Part shown: positions 6,198-14,696 of the stretch, one piece after another
How the letters are laid out: each line of letters opens with the position of its first letter
How positions within the stretch are numbered: the stretch's first letter is position 1
DNA from: CAZNUM01 sp964539305
Lineage (GTDB): Bacteria; Fidelibacterota; Marinisomatia; Marinisomatales; TCS55
Assembly: GCA_964539305.1 (NCBI GenBank)
Contig: CAZIIM010000030.1
Span: forward strand, 1 to 23,407
Length of the DNA stretch: 23,407 nt
Direction: 5' to 3'
The notes under the pieces: generated by a model
Databases searched by the model: none
The model's input: the letters and a program-made list of their open reading frames with translations, nothing else
Told to the model about the DNA's origin: nothing
Program-made: the position numbers and the translations under genes

Positions 6198-7437
6198 GGG
6201 AACCCTGGCTTTCCCTGGAGATAAATCCATTTCCCATCGCGCCCTGATGCTGGCCAGTCTGGCTAAAGGGGTTTCCAGGATCCACAACCTCTCCCCCGGG
6301 CTGGATGTCTCAGCAACGAAAGAGTGCCTGACCGCCTGCGGAATCGATTTCACGCAACATGCCGACGGGATGTGGACCGTCCACCCCAATCCCCTCTCTG
6401 ACCCCCTGCAACCACTGGACTGCCGAAACTCAGGCACCACTACCCGGCTGCTTCTGGGTCTTCTGGCCGGACAGGAAATTGCAGCTACTTTTACAGGAGA
6501 TGCCTCTCTGTCACAACGCCCCATGAAACGGGTATTGAAACCATTATCCGAAATGGGATTGCACTACAAAAGCCAAAGGGATCATTTACCCGTTACCATC
6601 AAGAAAAGTCCTCTGAAAGGGATCCAATATTCACCACCCGTGGCCAGTGCCCAGGTGAAATCGGCCCTGTTACTGGCGGGATTAGGCGCCCATGGTAAAA
6701 CCACCGTTACTGAAACGATCCCTACTCGGGATCATACAGAAATTATGCTCCGGGAGCTGGGGGCTTCTATCACAGCGCACGATCATTCAATCTCCGTGGC
6801 ACCGCTGGCCGGTCCTTTGGAAAATTTTCAGCTCACGGTTCCGGGGGATCCTTCTTCAGCCGCTTTTTTTACGGCAGCTGCCATCCTGGTCCCGGAATCA
6901 GAATTGACGCTTAAAAATGTGCTGTTGAATCCCACACGGCTGGGGTTTTACCAGGCTTTGAAATCTATGGGAGCGAATATTGAATTCGATCATTCCCGTA
7001 GCCAGTTGGGAGAACCATGTGGTGATTTAATTGTCCGCTACCATTCCCTTCAGGGAATTACCATTAAACCGGAAACCATTCCCAGGTTGATTGATGAATT
7101 GCCCATTTTATCGGTTATTGCGACCCAGGCTGAAGGAACTACTCATGTTGAAGGGGCAGGAGAATTACGGGTCAAAGAATCGGACCGTATTGACAGCATT
7201 TGTAAAAATCTTACCCAAATGGGCGCCCATATTACCGAACATGAAGATGGCTTTACCATTAAAGGGCCCACTCCCCTGCGAGGAGCCCGGATTGAAACGT
7301 CCGGGGACCACCGTATCGCCATGGCCTTTTCAATTGCCGGTTTGATTGCTTCGGGAACCACAACCCTAGACGATACCCAATGCATTGCTGTTTCCTTTCC
7401 TCATTTTGATACTTATTTGCAATCGGTTACCACTTGA
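6187..7437 (+). CDS. aroA: 3-phosphoshikimate 1-carboxyvinyltransferase (EPSP synthase)
   Basis: Transfers the enolpyruvyl group of PEP to shikimate 3-phosphate, sixth step of the pathway. Motifs in order: GDKSISHRA (11-19), NSGTTTRLLLGLLAG (81-95), GDASLSQRPM (104-113), RDHTEIMLRELGA, the IDELP segment with the catalytic aspartate, VKESDRI and GDHRIAMAF near the C-terminus. The 416-residue length is normal. The NSGTTTRL and GDASLSQRPM signatures resemble class II-type sequences (Bacillus or Agrobacterium CP4) more than the E. coli class I LGNAGTA form. CP4 has alanine where this protein has the glycine of NSGT, so natural glyphosate resistance cannot be assumed. The start overlaps the DAHP synthase end by 11 bases. 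Confidence 0.96.
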   Translation: MAIKGTLAFPGDKSISHRALMLASLAKGVSRIHNLSPGLDVSATKECLTACGIDFTQHADGMWTVHPNPLSDPLQPLDCRNSGTTTRLLLGLLAGQEIAATFTGDASLSQRPMKRVLKPLSEMGLHYKSQRDHLPVTIKKSPLKGIQYSPPVASAQVKSALLLAGLGAHGKTTVTETIPTRDHTEIMLRELGASITAHDHSISVAPLAGPLENFQLTVPGDPSSAAFFTAAAILVPESELTLKNVLLNPTRLGFYQALKSMGANIEFDHSRSQLGEPCGDLIVRYHSLQGITIKPETIPRLIDELPILSVIATQAEGTTHVEGAGELRVKESDRIDSICKNLTQMGAHITEHEDGFTIKGPTPLRGARIETSGDHRIAMAFSIAGLIASGTTTLDDTQCIAVSFPHFDTYLQSVTT

Positions 7438-8270
7438 AAACATTCGCTGTCATAGGTCACCCGGTTGAACACAGCTGGAGCCCGGAGCTTCACCGCGCTG
7501 TTTTTAGACAAATCAGCATGAAGGCCGATTATCGAAAGATAGAGGTCCTTCCGGAACAACTGGCTGACTTTGTGCACGATAATTCCCTGGAGGGTTACAA
7601 TGTAACCATCCCCCACAAGGAAACGATTATTCCCCATTTAGATACCCTCGATTACCACGCAGAGCTGCTCCAGGCCGTTAATTGTGTCGTTCGGGAAAAC
7701 GGGAAGCAGGTCGGTTACAATACGGACTGGATTGGTTTCAAACAGGCTCTTGAGGGTGGAGGCCTAAACCTCGCCGGTTATCACGTTATTATTTTAGGAG
7801 CGGGTGGAGCCGCAAAGGCAGTAGCCTACAGCCTGGCCCAACTGCCGTTGTATTCCATTCGAATTGCCAGCCGCAGCCGCCACAAAGCGGACCGTCTGGT
7901 TCTCTGGCTCAACGAAGCCCTCTCAACTTCTGCCCATACGTTAGGATGGAACCAGGTTCCCACAATATTAAAGGAACTATCTCCACTGGCTCTCATTAAT
8001 ACGACACCTCTTGGAATGTGGCCCCGCGTGGAAGAAAGGCCCTTAAATCCCCGATTCATGAAGGAGGGTACTGTATTAATCGATGTCATTTACAACCCGC
8101 CGGAAACCCACTGGTTAAAGGAGGGCAAAGAAAGAGGCTGTAAAGTTCTGGGTGGTCTGGAGATGTTTATTGCCCAGGGTCTCGCCTCTGATCGTCTGTG
8201 GTTTGGTCCCGAAAGGCTCGAAAAAATCGACCTCAATCAAATGAGAAAAGTCTTAATATCACTGCAATGA
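7434..8270 (+). CDS. aroE: Shikimate dehydrogenase
   Basis: Reduces 3-dehydroshikimate to shikimate with NADPH. The 278-residue protein has the substrate-binding serines S14 and S16 (HSWSP, a variant of the usual HSLSP), catalytic K62 (NVTIPHKE), N83, catalytic D98 (NTDWIGF) and the glycine-rich GAGGAAKA at 122-129. NTTPLGM and GLEMFIAQG, with its conserved glutamine, follow. The start is TTG: the codon overlaps the aroA stop as TTGA (7434-7437), and beginning there gives MKTFAVIGHPVEHS, exactly the expected family N-terminus. No ATG is available upstream of the conserved region. Confidence 0.95.
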   Translation: MKTFAVIGHPVEHSWSPELHRAVFRQISMKADYRKIEVLPEQLADFVHDNSLEGYNVTIPHKETIIPHLDTLDYHAELLQAVNCVVRENGKQVGYNTDWIGFKQALEGGGLNLAGYHVIILGAGGAAKAVAYSLAQLPLYSIRIASRSRHKADRLVLWLNEALSTSAHTLGWNQVPTILKELSPLALINTTPLGMWPRVEERPLNPRFMKEGTVLIDVIYNPPETHWLKEGKERGCKVLGGLEMFIAQGLASDRLWFGPERLEKIDLNQMRKVLISLQ

Positions 8271-9427
8271 TGAGCCGAATTAATTATCTCACTGCCGGAG
8301 AATCCCACGGGAGAGGCCTGGTAGGGATCTTGGAAGGAATCCCAGCCGGTCTTAAGCTGTCAGCAGAAGATATTAACGTCCAGCTGGCCAGACGACAGAA
8401 AGGGTTTGGTCGCGGGGGCCGCATGAAAATTGAGCAGGACCAGGTGGAAATCTGGTCCGGTGTCCGCTATGGGAAAACTCTGGGCTCCCCCATTGGGATG
8501 ACTATTAAAAATAAGGATTGGAAAAACTGGTCCAACAAAATGGCCTTGGAACATGTCTCTGATCCCCCCTCCAAGATAACTATTCCGCGTCCTGGGCATG
8601 CCGACCTAGCAGGCATTCAAAAATTCGGGTTTGACGATATCCGGAATGTTTTGGAACGCTCCAGCGCCCGGGAAACGACCATGAGGGTCGCATTGGCATC
8701 GGTCTGCCGAAAACTACTCCGTGAAACAGGAATCTCTGTGGGGAGCCGCGTCATTCAGATCCACACCGCCCAGGATGACACGCCCCTGCCATCGGACCCA
8801 GACCCGGAACACATCAGTCAGAAAGCTGATGCCTCACCCGTCCGGTGCCTCAATTCCGCTGCCGAAGCGGGAATGATTGCCACGATTGAAGCTGCCCGCG
8901 AAGAAGGTGATTCAGTTGGCGGAGTATTTGAAGTCATGGCGACTGGTCTTCCTTATGGGCTGGGATCCTATACCCATTGGGACCGGAAACTGAACACGCG
9001 CATCGCTGCTGCCATGATGAGCATTAATGCTTTCAAGGGACTGGAAATTGGCCTTGGCTTTGGACTGGCAGGACGCTCCGGAAGCGCCGTTCATGATGCC
9101 ATCCAGTGGAAAGAGGGTAAATACACCCGCCCCACCAACCATGCCGGAGGGATTGAAGGCGGCATGAGTAATGCTCAGCCGATTGTATTAAGGATGGTTA
9201 TGAAGCCGATCCCCACGCTGAGAAAACCACTCGATTCGGTTGACCTGAAGACAAAAAAGGCCGTCAAAGCCCACAAGGAACGGGCAGATGTCTGTGCCGT
9301 ACCGGCTGCCTCTGTAATTGCCGAAAGTATGCTCTGCCTTGTTCTGGCAGATGCCCTGCTGGAAAAATTCGGTGGTGATTCCATGGAACAGCTCAAGGGA
9401 CACATAGCCTTTTCGGCCCAATATTGA
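8267..9427 (+). CDS. aroC: Chorismate synthase
   Basis: Seventh and last step: FMN-dependent anti-elimination of phosphate from EPSP to give chorismate. Family motifs follow in order: AGESHGRGL near the N-terminus, GGRMKIEQDQVEIWSGVRYG, RPGHADLAGIQKFG, LERSSARETTMRVA, NHAGGIEGGMSNAQPI and KERADVCAVPAASVIAE. The frame is open upstream to 8198 inside aroE, but the family N-terminus (MSRINYLTAGESHG) fixes the start at one of two adjacent ATGs. The first, at 8267, overlaps the aroE stop as ATGA and is chosen here; the second is at 8270. Length 386 residues, normal for the family. It needs reduced FMN; no dedicated reductase lies in the operon. Confidence 0.95.
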   Translation: MMSRINYLTAGESHGRGLVGILEGIPAGLKLSAEDINVQLARRQKGFGRGGRMKIEQDQVEIWSGVRYGKTLGSPIGMTIKNKDWKNWSNKMALEHVSDPPSKITIPRPGHADLAGIQKFGFDDIRNVLERSSARETTMRVALASVCRKLLRETGISVGSRVIQIHTAQDDTPLPSDPDPEHISQKADASPVRCLNSAAEAGMIATIEAAREEGDSVGGVFEVMATGLPYGLGSYTHWDRKLNTRIAAAMMSINAFKGLEIGLGFGLAGRSGSAVHDAIQWKEGKYTRPTNHAGGIEGGMSNAQPIVLRMVMKPIPTLRKPLDSVDLKTKKAVKAHKERADVCAVPAASVIAESMLCLVLADALLEKFGGDSMEQLKGHIAFSAQY

Positions 9428-9430
9428 TTT

Positions 9431-9958
9431 ATGCCTAACCCCCGGAGAATTTTTTTAATCGGAATGATGTTTTCAGGTAAATCAACTGTCGGCCCCCTGT
9501 TGAGCGAAAAACTGGGGTGGCGTTTCCTGGACCTGGACAAAGCCATCGAAGAACACAGCCAACTGACGATTGCGGATCTTTTTCAAACGCGGGGTGAGGA
9601 AGATTTCCGTAAGCTAGAAACCGAATCCCTGAAGCAATCCTGCACGAATCCGGATCTGGTCATTGCCACCGGTGGGGGCATTGTTCTCTCCGAAGAAAAC
9701 CGTACCCTGATGCGGGAATCAGGGACCGTCGTCTTCCTCCATGCTGATCTGGAAACCCTCATCTGGAGGGCAGAACAATCCGGAAACAGTAACCGACCGT
9801 TGATGAACGGCGGTGATCCCAGAAGCCGGTTGACACACCTTTTTCACCAACGGTTACCGTTTTACGAAAAAACAGCCCATTATATTGTAAAAACAGGGAA
9901 GAAATCCCCATCCAAGGTAGTGAATGAAATTATCCAAACTATTACGGGGATAAAATGA
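9431..9958 (+). CDS. aroK: Shikimate kinase
   Basis: Phosphorylates shikimate at the 3-OH with ATP. The 175-residue P-loop protein has Walker A GMMFSGKST (11-19), shikimate-binding D34/D36 (FLDLDKAIEE), R60 (GEEDFRKLE) and the glycine triplet TGGGIV (80-85). The lid region NRPLM and the adenine-contacting RLPFYEKTAHY follow. The start lies 3 bases after the aroC stop, and its own TGA overlaps the aroB ATG. AroK and AroL paralogues cannot be separated by sequence here; aroK is used because it sits next to aroB, as in many bacteria. Confidence 0.95.
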   Translation: MPNPRRIFLIGMMFSGKSTVGPLLSEKLGWRFLDLDKAIEEHSQLTIADLFQTRGEEDFRKLETESLKQSCTNPDLVIATGGGIVLSEENRTLMRESGTVVFLHADLETLIWRAEQSGNSNRPLMNGGDPRSRLTHLFHQRLPFYEKTAHYIVKTGKKSPSKVVNEIIQTITGIK

Positions 9959-11025
9959 AGATCATTCCTGTCAAACTCGGTTCCCGAAGCTATGACATCC
10001 ACATTGAACCGGGCCTGTTAAAAACACTGCCGGAACACCTGGCTTCCTTTAACAAGGGGCAGCAGTGGATCATCCTCTCCCAACCGGACATTATCCAAAT
10101 GATCGGCGATGAGCTGCAGAATCACTTATTGCAGAGTGGTTTTTACTGTTCCATTATTCCCATCCCCAATGGTGAGTCAGCCAAAAGTTTCAATCAGTAC
10201 CAGGAAATTATTGAAGCAATGGTCCAGGCCGGGTGTGACCGTTCCACCACTCTGCTGGCGTTGGGGGGCGGCGTCACCGGCGACCTGACCGGTTTTGTAG
10301 CCGCCACCTATATGCGGGGTGTGGATTATTTTCAAATTCCTACCACGCTGTTGGCAATGGTCGATTCTTCCATTGGGGGCAAAACGGGCATCAATTTGAC
10401 AGCAGGGAAAAACCTGGTTGGAAGTTTTTATCAACCCAAAAGCGTTTGGATTGACCCGGATCTCTTAACTTCTCTCCCTCGGGAGGAAGTAATCTCCGGA
10501 ATTGGTGAAATCATTAAATACGGTGCCATTCGTGATGCCCGGTTTCTACAGACCCTTGCCACCTGGCTGGATAACCTGGACACTTTTCCTTTTACGAAAG
10601 CGATCGAACGTTCTTGTGAAATCAAGAGTGAAATAGTAGCGAAAGACGAACAGGAGGATCGATTACGAATGATTCTCAATTTTGGTCACACGATCGGGCA
10701 CGCGCTGGAGGCCCATCTTCAATATGGAGGCCTCCGTCATGGGGAAGCCGTATCTTACGGAATGTTGTGCGCCGGGTGGATTTCGGAACAGACAGGGCTG
10801 CTAAGTTCAGAGGAACGTCAGTTCCTGGAGGAGACCATCTCAAAATTACCGTTGCCTTCCCTTCCGGATCTTGACCCTACCGATGTATTGCATTACATCA
10901 GCAGCGACAAAAAATACCGGGATGGCAGTTTAAACTATATTCTATTGAGCGGTTTGGGGAATGCCGTAATTTCCAACCAGATTTCCATGTCCTTGATTGC
11001 CGAATCTCTGAAAGTCATTCTATGA
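9955..11025 (+). CDS. aroB: 3-dehydroquinate synthase
   Basis: NAD- and divalent-metal-dependent cyclisation of DAHP to 3-dehydroquinate, second step. The 356-residue protein shows the NAD-binding GGGVTGDLTGFVAA (104-117), RGVDYFQIPTTLLAMVDSSIGGKTGIN (121-147, active-site lysines and aspartate) and GKNLVGSFYQP. The metal ligands are expected in SGIGEIIKYG and in NFGHTIGHALE followed by RHGEAVSYGM. All the hallmark residues that I know are in place. The ATG overlaps the aroK stop (ATGA), and its own stop overlaps the aroQ start in the same way. Confidence 0.96.
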   Translation: MKIIPVKLGSRSYDIHIEPGLLKTLPEHLASFNKGQQWIILSQPDIIQMIGDELQNHLLQSGFYCSIIPIPNGESAKSFNQYQEIIEAMVQAGCDRSTTLLALGGGVTGDLTGFVAATYMRGVDYFQIPTTLLAMVDSSIGGKTGINLTAGKNLVGSFYQPKSVWIDPDLLTSLPREEVISGIGEIIKYGAIRDARFLQTLATWLDNLDTFPFTKAIERSCEIKSEIVAKDEQEDRLRMILNFGHTIGHALEAHLQYGGLRHGEAVSYGMLCAGWISEQTGLLSSEERQFLEETISKLPLPSLPDLDPTDVLHYISSDKKYRDGSLNYILLSGLGNAVISNQISMSLIAESLKVIL

Positions 11026-11453
11026 ACATTCTCATTTTAAACGGTCCCAATCTCAATCTCTTGGGTATGCGGGAAATCAGCATCTACGGGAAGGAAAGCC
11101 TGGAGGATATTCAAAAATGGCTCACCGAACGGCCGGAAGTGAAAGATCATCACCTGAGCTGGTACCAGTCCAACCATGAAGGTGATTTGATCGATCAGAT
11201 TCATGCCGCGCCTGGAAAAATGGACGGTATTATCATTAATCCCGGCGCCCTGACCCATTACTCCTACGCCCTGAGGGATGCTATTGCCGCCATTACAATC
11301 CCCGTAGTGGAAGTTCATTTAAGCAACATTCACTCCCGGGAGGCTTTCCGGAAAAGATCGGTGATTAAGGATGTCTGCCTGAAACAGATCTACGGTCGGG
11401 GGAAACAGGGGTACCTGGAGGCGATCCAGGCGCTCATGGAATACAAGGATTAG
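11022..11453 (+). CDS. aroQ: Type II 3-dehydroquinate dehydratase
   Basis: Dehydrates 3-dehydroquinate to 3-dehydroshikimate, third step, by the type II (trans, dodecameric) mechanism. The 143-residue protein has GPNLNLLGMRE with R17 and catalytic Y22 (IYG), QSNHEGDLIDQIH, N73 and H79 (NPGALTH), and H99 (VEVHLSNIHSREAFR). These are the known active-site residues. It ends the aromatic operon: the next gene is convergent and its stop lies 10 bases away. No type I AroD is seen in the window, so this is the pathway's only visible dehydratase. Confidence 0.95.
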   Translation: MNILILNGPNLNLLGMREISIYGKESLEDIQKWLTERPEVKDHHLSWYQSNHEGDLIDQIHAAPGKMDGIIINPGALTHYSYALRDAIAAITIPVVEVHLSNIHSREAFRKRSVIKDVCLKQIYGRGKQGYLEAIQALMEYKD

Positions 11454-11467
11454 CCGAAAAAGCTAAT
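11449..11467. terminator. Short hairpin spanning two convergent stop codons
   Basis: ATTAGC and GCTAAT arms (6 base pairs, 7-base loop) cover the TAG of aroQ and the TAG of the convergent LolA-like gene. It could act as a weak bidirectional transcription end, but the stem is AT-rich and no T-run of useful length follows on either strand. Confidence 0.25.
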
Positions 11468-12215
11468 AATCACTGTCCTCGAACAGTTTATCTTTTAGCC
11501 CACGATTAATTTTATACTTGCTGAATTCCATGGTAATGGTCCCGGCGAATTCCCGCTGTTTCGGTTTAGTTCCTGCTTCTGTTGCCACCTGATTGAAATC
11601 TTGCTCATCTACGAGGGGGCCGCTCATGGGATCACGCATGGCCCATTTCCCCAGTCCTTTAAATCCCAGTTTTACCTCTGTTTTGGCAGGGAGATAAAAA
11701 CCGTCAAATTGTTTATATTGACTCTCCATGGAAAATATTTTCGTCGAATCCATCTCTGTCTCCACCCGTGATATAATCCAATGCGTTGTATCCACCCATA
11801 GAGTCATCCGGATCTCCGGAATTTCACGATCCGATTCAATCGGCAGTTGCAAGGAATCGGGGATGACACCCCCGGACAGCCTCCAGTGGGGCTGGGAATG
11901 GAGGGTATCCAGTCCTTCGACCCGGAGGTCGCTCAGCATTTTCAGAAAATGGAGGGGAGAACCACCCAGACCTGTTCTGGGTACAATGGCAAATCCATCC
12001 GCTTCCACTTTAATTTTATCCGGTGATTTGAAATAAAGCTTAATCTTTTTTCTGGGCATTCTCAGACCAGTCATATTGACGGAAATTTTTACCCGGACCG
12101 AATAATCTTCAATCCGTAGGAACTGGGCAACCAGACTGTCCCGAACCGTTCGGACGGAGGGCTCCCCGCCCCAGAGCCCGTTCAGCATAAACACAACGAT
12201 TAAGAATAATCTCAT
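11463..12215 (-). CDS. LolA-like periplasmic protein linked to an ABC transporter
   Basis: A 250-residue protein with a cleavable signal peptide (MRLFLIVVFMLNGLWGG) and an all-beta pattern that fits the LolA/LppX-type 'outer membrane lipoprotein-sorting' fold. Segments include YSVRVKISVNMTG, KIKLYFKSPDKIKVEADGF, WVDTTHWIISRVETEMDSTKIFSMESQY and DGFYLPAKTEVKLGF. Proteins of this fold carry a lipid or lipoprotein acyl chain across the periplasm. The assignment is from pattern, not from a diagnostic motif. Its ATG overlaps the stop of the permease gene (ATGA), so it is the last gene of an ABC export cassette and may take substrate from it. It has no lipobox cysteine. Confidence 0.55.
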   Translation of the reverse strand: MRLFLIVVFMLNGLWGGEPSVRTVRDSLVAQFLRIEDYSVRVKISVNMTGLRMPRKKIKLYFKSPDKIKVEADGFAIVPRTGLGGSPLHFLKMLSDLRVEGLDTLHSQPHWRLSGGVIPDSLQLPIESDREIPEIRMTLWVDTTHWIISRVETEMDSTKIFSMESQYKQFDGFYLPAKTEVKLGFKGLGKWAMRDPMSGPLVDEQDFNQVATEAGTKPKQREFAGTITMEFSKYKINRGLKDKLFEDSDY

Positions 12216-13048
12216 GTCTTAATGTCCCGGCGAAGAAAAACAGCGATCGCTACGCCAATAAACCCGGTAGTATATATTCCCAGCACCATGAGGCTCCGGA
12301 CAATGCGATCCCAAGGAATGGGATCTTTAAAGGCCAGTTGCCACACATCGAAGTAAGTCACAAAAATGTAGGGCCTAATTTTTTCAAACAGTTCCAGGGG
12401 GATGGCCATGATAATGTAACCGATGACGATCACAAACATGGCTCCGATAATGGGTCCAATACCATTATTTACCATGGCTGAAAACATGAAACAGAGGGTG
12501 GCGACGACCCACATGACCAGGATTGCCAGTCCAAAAGCCAGGGCCATACGAATCCAGGCCTCCGCCGCCGGCAGAATCAGGATACCCCTGTCGAAGACAA
12601 ACAGGTCACCGGTCCCCAGCCAAAGGGAACCCAATCCCAGGCTCATGAGAGCTAGGAACAGAATTAAGACGGTGGTGTAAATATAGGTGGCCAGTAATTT
12701 CGCCATCAGCAGCTTCAGGCGTCCCACCGTCCGGGGTAAAATCAGGCGGAAGGTTCCGTTACTGCCTTCCGCAGCCACGGCATCCCCTGCCGCTAGAGAA
12801 ACCAGAAAGGGGATATGGATCCAGAGCGAATTCATCACAATATAAGTGGCAAGAAAACCATTGAAAATCGTGCCTACAACCACAAAGGCACTACCCAGTT
12901 GCCGGGCATAATCGGCGTGAATTTTCCCCCCACCGTAGGAGAAGCCCCACAGCACCAGAGGCATGAGAATGGCGATTCCAATAAACCCGATATAACTGCG
13001 CCAACGGCCCGTAATTTTCAACAGTTCATTGTAGATCAACCCGGTCAT
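12212..13048 (-). CDS. ABC-2 type transporter permease
   Basis: Integral membrane protein of 278 residues with about six hydrophobic segments: near 18-36, 54-80, 118-142, 160-190, 198-218 and 250-270. It begins with the MTGLIYNELLKITGRWRSY amphipathic start usual for NosY/ABC-2 type permeases, and ends with positively charged FLRRDIKT in the cytosol. It should pair with the ATPase encoded immediately upstream, whose stop overlaps this ATG by 4 bases. The substrate is unknown. The downstream LolA-like gene hints at a lipid or lipoprotein, and the ATPase type at resistance/lantibiotic-like exporters. The family is clear but the role is not. Confidence 0.85.
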   Translation of the reverse strand: MTGLIYNELLKITGRWRSYIGFIGIAILMPLVLWGFSYGGGKIHADYARQLGSAFVVVGTIFNGFLATYIVMNSLWIHIPFLVSLAAGDAVAAEGSNGTFRLILPRTVGRLKLLMAKLLATYIYTTVLILFLALMSLGLGSLWLGTGDLFVFDRGILILPAAEAWIRMALAFGLAILVMWVVATLCFMFSAMVNNGIGPIIGAMFVIVIGYIIMAIPLELFEKIRPYIFVTYFDVWQLAFKDPIPWDRIVRSLMVLGIYTTGFIGVAIAVFLRRDIKT

Positions 13049-13953
13049 GACGCGTCTCCCGTCTTGTCCAGGAACACATCTTCCAGATTCATGCGGGGGA
13101 CGACCTCCTCTACCTTCAAATCGTGTTCCACAAGAATCTGGACTATAGCCGGAAGCCGATCCCGTTCAACGCTGACCACAATAGAATCATTATTTAAACG
13201 GCATTGCTGGACCCAGGGAAGCACCCGGAGTGTGTCATAACTCTTATTCAGCGGATATGCCCGAATTTCCGTGGTAAACAGCTCCGTATCCGCCAACAGG
13301 TCCTCCAGCGGCCCGACGGTAATTAATTCCCCTCGATGGATGATGCCCACATGGCTGCAAATTTTTTGCACTTCATCCAGCAGGTGCAAGGAGAGGAAAA
13401 TCGTAATGCCTTCCTGGTTCAATTCCCGAATGAGATCCCGTACATCTTTCATCCCCTGAGGGTCCAAGCCGTTGGTAGGTTCATCCAGGATTAGCAGGCC
13501 CGGATTTGCAAGGAGCGCCTGGGCAATACCCAACCGCTGGCGCATGCCCTGGGAATAGTGCTTCACCCGGTCTTCAGCCCGGTCCTCCAGATCCACCCGC
13601 TTTAATACAGTATCGATCCGGCTGAAATCAATGCCATCCATCCGGGCCAGCATCTCCAGATTGGTACGGGCCGAAAGGTGCTTGTAAAAATCCGCCCTTT
13701 CAATTAAAGCACCCACACCTGCCAGCGCCCGGTTACCCTCTTTCTGTACCGAACGACCGCGAATCCTCACCTCCCCCTTATCAGGGCGAACCAGTCCTGT
13801 CATGACACGAATGGTGGTGGACTTCCCACTCCCATTTGGTCCAAGGAAACCAAACACAGCGCCTTCCGGGACCATGAGAGATAAATCATTAACGGCTACC
13901 CGTTTCCCGAAGGACTTGGTGATATGGTCAATTTCAATGATAGGAGTGCCCAT
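13045..13953 (-). CDS. ABC transporter ATP-binding protein, BcrA/LanF-like
   Basis: ATPase subunit of 302 residues. Walker A GPNGSGKST (38-46), signature YSQGMRQRL (133-141), Walker B LLILDEP (153-159), D-loop NGLDP and H190 (LSLHLLDEV) are all present, so it should hydrolyse ATP. The segment after the first sheet reads GALIERADFYKHLSARTNL, with glutamate (E85) where most ABC proteins have the Q-loop glutamine. This E-loop is known from lantibiotic-immunity and bacitracin-type exporters. The last 90 residues form the accessory C-terminal domain typical of ABC-2 type ATPases. The gene begins 8 bases after the sulfotransferase-like gene and overlaps the permease by 4 bases. Confidence 0.92.
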   Translation of the reverse strand: MGTPIIEIDHITKSFGKRVAVNDLSLMVPEGAVFGFLGPNGSGKSTTIRVMTGLVRPDKGEVRIRGRSVQKEGNRALAGVGALIERADFYKHLSARTNLEMLARMDGIDFSRIDTVLKRVDLEDRAEDRVKHYSQGMRQRLGIAQALLANPGLLILDEPTNGLDPQGMKDVRDLIRELNQEGITIFLSLHLLDEVQKICSHVGIIHRGELITVGPLEDLLADTELFTTEIRAYPLNKSYDTLRVLPWVQQCRLNNDSIVVSVERDRLPAIVQILVEHDLKVEEVVPRMNLEDVFLDKTGDAS

Positions 13954-13961
13954 GGGTTGAA

Positions 13962-14693
13962 TTAAAATTGCAACCGATGGGAATGCAATTCCTCATAAAA
14001 AGGCAGACATTCGTGAAATATTCCACGAAACGGGGAAGGAACTTTTGCTTTCACTGGCCTTCTGGGGAGAAACGTGGTGGAATTAATCAGATTCCCGTAC
14101 CAGTACTTGGCCCAAACGCCATCGCCGGGTTGAATTCCCCGTGGCCAGGTAAGCATTGCCTCGTGAAAGGAAATTCCAACGGAACGGCACAGGGCTTTCA
14201 GTGCTTCCCGGGGACGGTCAAGAACCTCATCTGAATCCAGAATAATAATGGAATCCTCTCCGTTATGCCTTAAAAAATCAAACAATGCCTTTTGTTGGGG
14301 GAACCCCAATTCATGGGCTTTTTCCAGTTTATTCACTTTAAGATAGGAGACAATCACATCCCGGGGATGACGGATTAAAAAACAATTGACCAGATTCAGG
14401 GTCCAATCCAAATCCCGATCCGGAAGAAGATGATGAGCCATATGTTTCTGATACCAGATGCGCTTCCCGTCAGGAATCGGTCCCGTCAACCAGGATGTTA
14501 AAAAGTTCCAGTCTGTAGACTGGGAGCGGATAATTTCATCCCGTCCCGGGTGCTGGAGACCGGTTTCCACCAAATAAAGAGCATACAGGGGTTCGTCTGT
14601 AACGAAGGTATCGTTTCGACTCCCGAAACTACGCATCATTGCCGTGGAAATGTTCCGTGGTCCGGACCACATGGCAATACGAATCGGGTCCAT
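13962..14693 (-). CDS. Sulfotransferase-fold P-loop protein
   Basis: Soluble protein of 243 residues without a signal peptide. GPRNISTAMMRSF (11-23) fits the PAPS 5'-phosphosulfate loop of the bacterial form (GxPRSGST), and LIRHPRDVIVSYLK (107-119) fits the 3'-phosphate-binding segment. These suggest binding of PAPS and possibly sulfation of an alcohol or amine. The classical loop lysine is absent, as in many bacterial members. It lies 3 bases downstream of a class IV aminotransferase-like gene. Annotated relatives often carry a 'branched-chain aminotransferase-like' label because the two domains occur fused in plants (recollection). Acceptor and biological role are unknown; a non-catalytic nucleotide-binding role is also possible. 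Confidence 0.7.
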   Translation of the reverse strand: MDPIRIAMWSGPRNISTAMMRSFGSRNDTFVTDEPLYALYLVETGLQHPGRDEIIRSQSTDWNFLTSWLTGPIPDGKRIWYQKHMAHHLLPDRDLDWTLNLVNCFLIRHPRDVIVSYLKVNKLEKAHELGFPQQKALFDFLRHNGEDSIIILDSDEVLDRPREALKALCRSVGISFHEAMLTWPRGIQPGDGVWAKYWYGNLINSTTFLPRRPVKAKVPSPFRGIFHECLPFYEELHSHRLQF

Positions 14694-14696
14694 GAC

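Noticed and set aside
5826..6524. 232-codon antisense frame across the DAHP synthase/aroA junction
   Set aside because: Both plus-strand genes are unambiguous here; the antisense protein resembles nothing and spans two unrelated reading frames.
8198..8266. Extended N-terminus of aroC inside aroE
   Set aside because: The frame is open to an ATG at 8198, but the added 23 residues are the shifted reading of aroE, and chorismate synthases begin at MSRINYLTAGESHG. The ATG at 8267 with ATGA overlap fits the operon pattern.
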